This document shows, one piece after another, positions 58,629 to 64,000 of a DNA stretch of 64,000 nucleotides. The position numbers were made by a program, and so were the translations under genes. Under the pieces are notes generated by a model. It saw nothing but the letters and a program-made list of their open reading frames with translations, did no database searches and was not told the origin of the DNA. How positions within the stretch are numbered: position 1 is the first letter of the stretch; each line of letters starts with the position of its first letter. Origin of the DNA: Rhodospirillales bacterium (GTDB lineage Bacteria; Pseudomonadota; Alphaproteobacteria; Rhodospirillales; WMHbin7). The DNA is taken from NCBI GenBank assembly GCA_016214125.1, contig JACRPC010000039.1, positions 28,430 to 92,429 on the forward strand, in the 5' to 3' direction.

Positions 58629-58693
58629 CCGGGTCCGGTCCGAGGAAGGAAGGCGTCCGCAAACGGCCGGGCGCGCACAAGGGAGAAGGCTGG

Positions 58694-60316
58694 ATGCATC
58701 CGATCGATACGCCCCACACCGTCGTCATCGACCGCACGCGAACGCCCAACGCCATTCGCTTTCCGGCGGTGTTCAACGTTGCGGTGCCCTTCATCGACCG
58801 CCCGGTCGCGGAAGGCCGCGGCGACCGGCCGGCGCTGCGCACCGAGGCGGGCGACATCAGCTACCGGCAATTGGCCGAGAACGTGGCGCGCGCCGGCCAG
58901 GTCTTTCTTGGCCTCGGCCTAAAGCGCGGCGAGCGCCTGTTGATGGTGGTGCGCGACACGCCGATGTTCTTCTACGTTTTCTGGGGCGCGGTGAAGGCTG
59001 GTCTGGTGCCGGTGGGCCTGAGCACCATGATGAAGGCCGCCGACTATCAATATTCGATCGAGGATTCCGGCGGCGCCGCCCTGATCTACAGCCCGGCCCA
59101 AGCCGGCGAAGTGACGCCAGCCGCCCAGGCGAGCGCCCTCAAGCTGCGCCACCTTCTGTCCACCGATGAGCTGGAGCGCCGGATGGCCGGCGCGCCCACG
59201 ACGCTGGAGGCCGCGCCAACCAGCGCCACCGAGGACTGCTTCTGGCTTTACTCCTCGGGCTCGACCGGCAAACCCAAGGGTGTCGTCCATGTCCATCGCG
59301 ACATGGTGATCACCTCGGAACGCTACGGCCAGGGCATCGCCGGCATCAAGCCCGACGATCTGGTCTTCTGCGCCTCGAAGCTGTTTTTCTCCTACGGCTT
59401 CGGCGGCGGCATGACCTTTCCGCTCTGGGCCCAGGCGACCATCCTGCTCTGCGAGGAACGCCCCTCGGCTGACATGGCCTTCGCCATGATCGAGCGCCAT
59501 AAGCCGACCGTCTTTTTCGGCGTCCCCACCCTTTACGGGCAGATGGTGCAGGCGCTCGATTCCCAGGCCCGCGACACGCGGTCGATCCGCGCCTGCCTCT
59601 CGGCGGGCGAGGCCCTGCCCGAGCCGATCTTCACGCGTTGGAAGGAAAAGACCGGCGTGGCGATCCTCGACGGCATCGGCTCGACCGAGGTTCTGCATAT
59701 TTTCGTCTCCAACCGGCATAACGACATTCGCCCCGGCACCTCGGGCAAGCCGGTGCCCGGCTACGAGGTGAAGATCGTCGACGGCGACGAGCGCCCGGTC
59801 GCCGACGGCGAGGTCGGCATCCTGATGGTCAAGGGCGAATCGAACGCCCGCTGCTATTGGAACAATCCGGAAAAGACCGCCAGCACCATGCGCGGCGAAT
59901 GGCTCAACACCGGCGACATGTACATCAAGGACGCCGACGGCTATTACGCCAATGTCGGGCGCGGCGACGACATGCTGAAGGTGGGCGGCATGTGGTGCTC
60001 GCCCCTGGAGATCGAATCGCGCCTCTTGGCGCACCCCAAGATCGCCGAGGCCGCGGTGATCGGCCAGCCCGACGCCGAGGGCTTGATCAAGCCGGCCGCC
60101 TATGTCGTGCTGCGCAACAAGGCCGAGGCCGGTCCGGCGATGGTCGACACCCTGGTCCAGCATTGCAAATCCGGCCTGGCCGGGTACAAATATCCCCGGT
60201 GGTTCTATTTCATCGACGACTTGCCGAAGACGGTGACCGGGAAAATCCAGCGCTTCCGGCTGCGTCAGGCGCCGTCCGAGCAGTATCGGGACCGCGAATA
60301 CAAGGTTGGCGATTGA
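58694..60316 (+). CDS. Benzoate-CoA ligase family protein
   Basis: A 540-residue AMP-forming ligase: YSSGSTGKPKGVVHVHRD, the aromatic-acid-pocket region KLFFSYGFGGGMTFPLW, SAGEALPEPIF, GIGSTEVLHIFVSN, and the C-terminal catalytic lysine in PKTVTGKIQRFRLR. The FNVAVPFIDRPVAEGRGDRPAL N-terminus is typical of benzoate-CoA ligases. ATG at 58694 follows GGGAGAAGG. A GntR regulator follows 4 bases later, and the hydroxylase operon is divergent. It should activate a benzoate-like acid to its CoA thioester. Confidence 0.88.
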   Translation: MHPIDTPHTVVIDRTRTPNAIRFPAVFNVAVPFIDRPVAEGRGDRPALRTEAGDISYRQLAENVARAGQVFLGLGLKRGERLLMVVRDTPMFFYVFWGAVKAGLVPVGLSTMMKAADYQYSIEDSGGAALIYSPAQAGEVTPAAQASALKLRHLLSTDELERRMAGAPTTLEAAPTSATEDCFWLYSSGSTGKPKGVVHVHRDMVITSERYGQGIAGIKPDDLVFCASKLFFSYGFGGGMTFPLWAQATILLCEERPSADMAFAMIERHKPTVFFGVPTLYGQMVQALDSQARDTRSIRACLSAGEALPEPIFTRWKEKTGVAILDGIGSTEVLHIFVSNRHNDIRPGTSGKPVPGYEVKIVDGDERPVADGEVGILMVKGESNARCYWNNPEKTASTMRGEWLNTGDMYIKDADGYYANVGRGDDMLKVGGMWCSPLEIESRLLAHPKIAEAAVIGQPDAEGLIKPAAYVVLRNKAEAGPAMVDTLVQHCKSGLAGYKYPRWFYFIDDLPKTVTGKIQRFRLRQAPSEQYRDREYKVGD

Positions 60317-60320
60317 AGCC

Positions 60321-61019
60321 ATGAAACCGAACACAGGCAAAGCTGCCGCCAAGACCCCGCGCCCGACCCGCCGGCCAAAGCCGGCGTCGGCGCCTTCGCT
60401 GCTCGTCCAGGCCTATGAGCGGATCAAGCACAACATCATCACGCTGCGCTACCGGCCGGGCGAGGCCTTGAACGAGGCGCAGATCAGCGAGTCGCTGCGC
60501 ATCGGCCGCACCCCGGTCCATCAGGCGCTCAACCGCCTGATGCTGGAAGGCATGGTCGAGGTGATCCCCAGGAAAGGGGTGATCGTGCGGGGCGTCAGCC
60601 TGAACGAGGTGATGGACATCATCGACGTCCGCCTGATCACCGAAACCCATTGCGCCAAGCTGGCGGCCATGCGCGCCGACAAGGACGATCTCGCCGCCCT
60701 GGCGCAGATTCTCGACCAGGGCAAGAAGGCCGCCGACGAGGCCGACATCGAAACCCAGATGACGCTCGACCGCGAATTCCATCTGGCGCTTTCGCGCGCC
60801 GGCAAGAACAGCGTTCTGGCCGACACCATGCGCAACCTGCACGACCGCTCGCTGCGGTTCTGGTTCATCTCGTTGCGCGATGTCGGTCACGACCGGGCGG
60901 TGGTCGCCCAGCACCGCGCCATCCTCGACGCCATCAAGCGCCGCGCCCCCGACGACGCCGCCCTGGCGGTGCGCGATCACATCGAGGCTTTCCGCACCAA
61001 CGTGGCGCGGTTTTTATAA
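60321..61019 (+). CDS. GntR-family (FCD) transcriptional regulator
   Basis: A 232-residue regulator. The N-terminal winged HTH (LVQAYERIKHNIITLRYRPGEALNEAQISESLRIGRTPVHQALNRL, about residues 28-75) is followed by an FCD effector-binding domain with the metal-site residues of the FadR/VanR group (DREFHLAL, later H in IEAF-type helices). It is co-transcribed with the CoA ligase, whose product or substrate may be the effector. It is the best candidate to bind the shared GTGATATTTCA operator; this is inferred from location. Confidence 0.9.
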   Translation: MKPNTGKAAAKTPRPTRRPKPASAPSLLVQAYERIKHNIITLRYRPGEALNEAQISESLRIGRTPVHQALNRLMLEGMVEVIPRKGVIVRGVSLNEVMDIIDVRLITETHCAKLAAMRADKDDLAALAQILDQGKKAADEADIETQMTLDREFHLALSRAGKNSVLADTMRNLHDRSLRFWFISLRDVGHDRAVVAQHRAILDAIKRRAPDDAALAVRDHIEAFRTNVARFL

Positions 61020-61029
61020 GGTTCGATTT

Positions 61030-61077
61030 GCCCCTCAATCGGCCCAAGCGCTCGCGTTCCGCTCGCTTGGCTTTCGC
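61030..61077 (-). repeat. Structured intergenic repeat, copy 3 (inverted)
   Basis: Read on the minus strand: GCGAAAGCCAAGCGAGCG, a hairpin region around GGAACGCG, then CTTGGGCCGATTGAGGGGC. The flanks match units 2a and 2b. It lies in the convergent gap between the GntR gene and DUF3237. Confidence 0.55.
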
Positions 61078-61130
61078 CACACGCGCGGCGCCGCCGCCTT
61101 GCGGCCGGAAGGACAATCAAGCCTCCGAAC

Positions 61131-61592
61131 CTAGCCGATCGCCCAGACCCGGTAGAGCACCGAGGCGGCGCTGCGCGCCCCTGAACCCACCGCCAGCACG
61201 CGGTTGAGCCAATCATAGGGGGGCGCCGCCGTTTCGAAGCGAAGCAGGATGCGCAGGAAATAGTCCTTGGGATCGACCGGCTCGCCCCGGCCGAGCCTGG
61301 CCAGCACCTCGGGCGGGCCGTGGCGCAGGCCGGTGTAGCGCATCAGGATCATGGCGCCGTCGTCGCTCTTGATCGGCATCCGAACATCGATCTCGAAGGC
61401 GCCGTCGGCGCGCTCGACGATCCAATCCTCGCCGGGCAGAACGGTTGCCTTCAGGCGCGGCCCGTCGATCCGCCCCCCGGTGACCGGCACCACCCGGCGG
61501 TGCCCAACCGGGGTTCGCCCGACATCGGTGGGCGGGGCCACCGTAAGCGTCATGGCGAACAGCGGTTCGAGCGTGGGTTCGATCGGTTCCAT
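61131..61592 (-). CDS. DUF3237 family protein
   Basis: A 153-residue DUF3237 protein: LEPLFAMTLTVAPPTDVG, then GHRRVVPVTGGRIDGPRLKA, and FETAAPPYDWLNRVLAVGSG with the C-terminal YRVWAIG. It is a beta-rich fold common in catabolic clusters, function unknown. It is divergent from the cupin/amidase operon, and regulon site D lies between them, so both directions may be controlled together. Confidence 0.85.
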   Translation of the reverse strand: MEPIEPTLEPLFAMTLTVAPPTDVGRTPVGHRRVVPVTGGRIDGPRLKATVLPGEDWIVERADGAFEIDVRMPIKSDDGAMILMRYTGLRHGPPEVLARLGRGEPVDPKDYFLRILLRFETAAPPYDWLNRVLAVGSGARSAASVLYRVWAIG

Positions 61593-61644
61593 CTTGGGCC
61601 TCCCTCCCTGGCGCGACGTCGGCGGCCGCCCATCCTAGCCTTTC

Positions 61645-61683
61645 TTGACAGGATTGGGGCCGCACCGCATACTAAAATATCAC
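61645..61683 (+). promoter_or_regulatory. Promoter with regulon operator, site D (cupin-amidase)
   Basis: TTGACA (61645-61650), 17 bases, CATACT (61668-61673), then CTAAAATATCAC (61672-61683) with ATATCAC 26 bases from the -35. The operator covers the expected start of transcription, as in sites A and C. Confidence 0.65.
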
Positions 61684-61714
61684 CGCGATTTCAGCTAGCG
61701 AAGGGAAAAAGGCG

Positions 61715-62095
61715 ATGGCCGTCACCAAGGCGCACGAGGAATTCCACCCGCTCGATATGAATGCCGGCTGGGAAGTGCCCGAGGGCTATCCGCCCGGCAT
61801 CCAGCAAAAGATTCTGTCGGGCAGTCTGGACGAGGCCAAGAAGCGGGGCAGCCGTACCCGCCTGTTGCGCTTCCAGCCGGGTGTCTTCACCACCGCGCCC
61901 TTCGTCCATGAATATTGGGAAGAGGTGTTCCTGGTCTCGGGCGATCTCACGGTCGGCAACGACGCCCAGGGCAAGGGCGGCGAGTCCTTCAAGCCGCTCA
62001 CTTACGCCTGCCGTCCGCCCGGCGTCCATCACGGGCCGTTCAAGTCGGTCGGCGGCTGCCTGCTCTTGGAAACCCATTATTACGACCCGGCCTGA
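61715..62095 (+). CDS. Cupin-domain protein
   Basis: A 126-residue single-domain cupin. RFQPGVFTTAPFVHEYWEEVFLVSGDLTV fits cupin motif 1 (H, then EE), and YACRPPGVHHGPFKSVGGCLLLETHYY fits motif 2. It may bind a metal and act as an isomerase, decarboxylase or dioxygenase-like enzyme, or simply bind a small molecule. It lies 3 bases before the amidase gene and is under site D. Confidence 0.85.
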   Translation: MAVTKAHEEFHPLDMNAGWEVPEGYPPGIQQKILSGSLDEAKKRGSRTRLLRFQPGVFTTAPFVHEYWEEVFLVSGDLTVGNDAQGKGGESFKPLTYACRPPGVHHGPFKSVGGCLLLETHYYDPA

Positions 62096-62098
62096 ACC

Positions 62099-63451
62099 GT
62101 GCTGAAGCCGATCGCCCAACTGGCGGCCGATCTGGCCCAGGGCCGCGTTACCGCCTTGGCCCTGGTCGAGGCGTGCTTGGCGCGCATCGCCGATCCAAAG
62201 GGCGAGGGCGGCGCCACCTTTCTCAAGGTGCATGCCGAGGCGGCGCGCGCCCAGGCCCAAGCGATCGATCGGCTGCGTGGGCTGGGTCAGGCGCCGTCGC
62301 CTTTCGCCGGCATTCCGATTTCCATCAAGGACCTGTTCGACCTTCAGGGCGAGGTGAGTTTGGCCGGTTCGCGGGTCCTGGCCGATCGGCCGCCGGCCAC
62401 CGCCGACGCCCTGGCGGTGGCCAGGCTGAAAGCGGCCGGCTTCATCGTGATGGGCCGCACCAACATGACCGAGTTCGCCTATTCGGGCTTGGGCCTCAAC
62501 CCCCATTACGGCACGCCCAAGAACCCGCATGACCGGAAGACCGGGCGCATACCGGGCGGCTCGTCTTCGGGCGCCGCGGTCTCGGTCACCGATGGCATGG
62601 CGGCCGCCGGGCTGGGCACCGACACCGGCGGCTCGTGCCGGATTCCGGGGGCGCTCTGCGGCTTGGTCGGCTGGAAGCCCACGGCGGCGCGGGTGCCGCG
62701 TCAGGGCGTGCTGCCGCTTTCCGCCTCGCTCGATTCGGTGGGCGTGTTGGCGGGAACCGTTTCTTGTTGCGCGCTGGTCGATGCCGTCGCGGCAGGCGAC
62801 GAGGCCCTGGCTCCCCAACCCTTCCCGCTCTCCGGCCTTCGGCTGGCGGTGCCGCAAGCGGTGGTTCTGGACGGCATGGACAAATCGGTTTCGGCCGCCT
62901 TCGCCAAGAGCTGCTCTATCTTGTCCAAGGCCGGCGTTCGGATCGCCGACCTTGCTCTTTCCGAGCTGAAGGAGTTGGCGACCATCAACGCCAAGGGCGG
63001 CTTTGCCGCCGCCGAGGCCTATGGCTGGCACCGCAAGCTGATGGCCGCCAAGGGCACCGATTACGATCCGCGCGTTCGGGTGCGCATCGAGAAGGGGGCC
63101 GGCCAAGACGCCGCCGATTATCTCGACCTTCTGGCCGCCCGGGCCGATTTCATCCGGCGCGTGCGGGAGCGTTGCGCCCCCTTCGATGCGCTCGTGATGC
63201 CGACGGTGCCGATCGTCGCGCCCACCTTCGCCGAGCTGGCGTCCGACGACGACTATGGGCGGATCAATCTCTTGATGCTGCGCAATCCGGCGGTGATCAA
63301 TTTCCTCGATGGCTGCGCGATTTCGCTGCCGGCGCCCATCGAGGCGGGCGGGCTGCCGGTCGGCCTCATGCTGGCCGGTTTCGCCGGCCAGGATGGGCGG
63401 CTGTTCGCCATCGCCCGGGGCCTCGAGTCGCTCCTGTCCGGTGAAAAGTAA
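62099..63451 (+). CDS. Amidase signature family hydrolase
   Basis: A 450-residue amidase with the Ser-cisSer-Lys triad: K77 in PISIKDLFD, the cis-Ser in PGGSSSGAAV (about 156) and the nucleophile in TDTGGSCRIPGA (about 179). GTG start 3 bases after the cupin stop. The family hydrolyses carboxamides, including nitrile-pathway and heteroaromatic amides. Because it shares an operator with the hydroxylase and ligase genes, it may release the carboxylic acid that the ligases activate (inferred). Confidence 0.9.
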   Translation: MLKPIAQLAADLAQGRVTALALVEACLARIADPKGEGGATFLKVHAEAARAQAQAIDRLRGLGQAPSPFAGIPISIKDLFDLQGEVSLAGSRVLADRPPATADALAVARLKAAGFIVMGRTNMTEFAYSGLGLNPHYGTPKNPHDRKTGRIPGGSSSGAAVSVTDGMAAAGLGTDTGGSCRIPGALCGLVGWKPTAARVPRQGVLPLSASLDSVGVLAGTVSCCALVDAVAAGDEALAPQPFPLSGLRLAVPQAVVLDGMDKSVSAAFAKSCSILSKAGVRIADLALSELKELATINAKGGFAAAEAYGWHRKLMAAKGTDYDPRVRVRIEKGAGQDAADYLDLLAARADFIRRVRERCAPFDALVMPTVPIVAPTFAELASDDDYGRINLLMLRNPAVINFLDGCAISLPAPIEAGGLPVGLMLAGFAGQDGRLFAIARGLESLLSGEK

Positions 63452-63549
63452 GGCGATTTGCCCCACCTTGACGGCGCCCCGTTCGGTCCCTAGACTCTTT
63501 ATCAGCAAAGCATGATGAACCACGCCCCGACCTTTATAGGGACCCGACC

Positions 63550-63864
63550 ATGAAACAGGTTACCGATAATTCCTTCGACGCCGACGTTCTCAAATCCGCC
63601 GATCCGGTGCTGGTCGATTTCTGGGCCGAATGGTGCGGGCCTTGCCGCCAGATCGCCCCGGCGCTCGAGGAATTGGCCAAGGAATATTCGGGCAAGGTGA
63701 CGGTGGCCAAAGTCAATATCGACGAAAACCCGGCCACCCCTTCGAAATACGGCGTGCGCGGCATTCCCACCCTGATGCTGTTCAAGAACGGCCAGGTGGC
63801 GGCGACCAAGATCGGCGCTTTGCCGAAGAGCAAGCTTTACGAATGGGTCGATTCGGTCCTCTAG
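63550..63864 (+). CDS. trxA: Thioredoxin
   Basis: A 104-residue thioredoxin with the active site WCGPC (C29, C32), the buried Asp in [10 protein letters not shown] and cis-Pro in [10 protein letters not shown]. It is full length and cytosolic. Its stop codon abuts the end of an IS630-family element, so it escaped disruption narrowly. Confidence 0.96.
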   Translation: MKQVTDNSFDADVLKSADPVLVDFWAEWCGPCRQIAPALEELAKEYSGKVTVAKVNIDENPATPSKYGVRGIPTLMLFKNGQVAATKIGALPKSKLYEWVDSVL

Positions 63865-64000
63865 AGCGTCGTGCGTTTAATCTGACGCATATCCGGCTGC
63901 CTTGAGATAGTTCCAGCATTCTTCTGGTGAATAGAGTTGGCAGACGTCGCCGATGGCTCTCCAGAGGGCGTCGAAGGTCCGAGCTTTGACGTGCCTGAGA
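63865..64000 (-). mobile_element. IS630-family insertion sequence, one end
   Basis: The sequence from just after the trxA stop (CTAGAGCGTCGTGCG) to the window edge. IS630 elements insert at TA, and a TA lies inside the trxA TAG stop, so the boundary is probably at 63862-63864. The other end is outside the window. Confidence 0.7.
63877..64000 (-). CDS. IS630-family transposase, C-terminal fragment (runs off window)
   Basis: The last 40 codons of a transposase on the minus strand: the translation reads KARTFDALWRAIGDVCQLY then SPEECWNYLKAAGYASD and a TAA stop at 63879-63877. The ending ECWNYLKAAGY is characteristic of IS630-type transposases. The DDE catalytic residues lie beyond the window, so integrity is unknown. 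Confidence 0.8.
   Translation of the reverse strand, partial: LRHVKARTFDALWRAIGDVCQLYSPEECWNYLKAAGYASD

Overview
The window looks like a chromosomal segment of a GC-rich alphaproteobacterium, probably of the Rhodospirillales. The evidence is gene content and order: rpmH-rnpA-yidD-yidC-engB-argB, lysC next to ptsP and ubiG, DUF1178 and DUF4167 proteins, and a rodZ/ispG/hisS/prfA/prmC run. No rRNA, tRNA or CRISPR array was seen. Genes are densely packed with many 1-4 base overlaps, and no gene-free stretch exceeds 300 bases.

Region 1 (1-5000) holds a partial PuuD-like amidotransferase, tadA, a small exported protein, a methyltransferase, a PflA-like radical SAM enzyme, an orphan NMT1-type binding protein and two small exported proteins, one made of Gly-Met/Lys repeats. 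Region 2 (5075-12176) is a respiratory module: pentaheme cytochrome c, DmsA-like molybdoenzyme, DmsB-like ferredoxin, a histidine kinase with two periplasmic heme c motifs, and an NtrC-type regulator that has lost GAFTGA, the Walker B glutamate and the DNA-binding domain. Region 3 (12254-17481) is a Gld-type ABC exporter followed by a Kef-type antiporter.

Region 4 (17563-30545) and region 5 (54229-63451) are two halves of what appears to be one catabolic regulon. Region 4 has fused isobutyryl-CoA mutase (IcmF, probably under a separate operator), an alpha/beta hydrolase, an eight-gene operon (livHMGF, livK-like, DUF2848, a cytosolic reductive-dehalogenase-like protein, an acyl-CoA ligase) and a thioesterase. 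Region 5 has a molybdenum hydroxylase whose large subunit carries a fused CoxG domain, a benzoate-CoA-ligase-like enzyme, a GntR regulator, DUF3237, a cupin and an amidase. Five promoters in these two regions carry the same GTGATATTTCA-type operator at nearly the same distance from the -35 box. This shared operator is the main find: it predicts a coordinated, undescribed pathway for uptake, CoA activation and reductive/oxidative processing of an aromatic or related cyclic acid.

Between them lie housekeeping genes (rpmH to argB; BI-1; ptsP/lysC/ubiG; DUF4167 to rodZ) and small acquired-looking patches: a LysR/TauE pair, a RES-domain toxin-like gene, and a YefM-YoeB module with a perfect palindromic operator. 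An unexpected glutamyl-tRNA-reductase homologue sits between hisS and prfA, although alphaproteobacteria normally make 5-aminolevulinate by the Shemin route. A structured intergenic repeat recurs in three convergent gaps. The window ends with trxA and the end of an IS630-family transposase.
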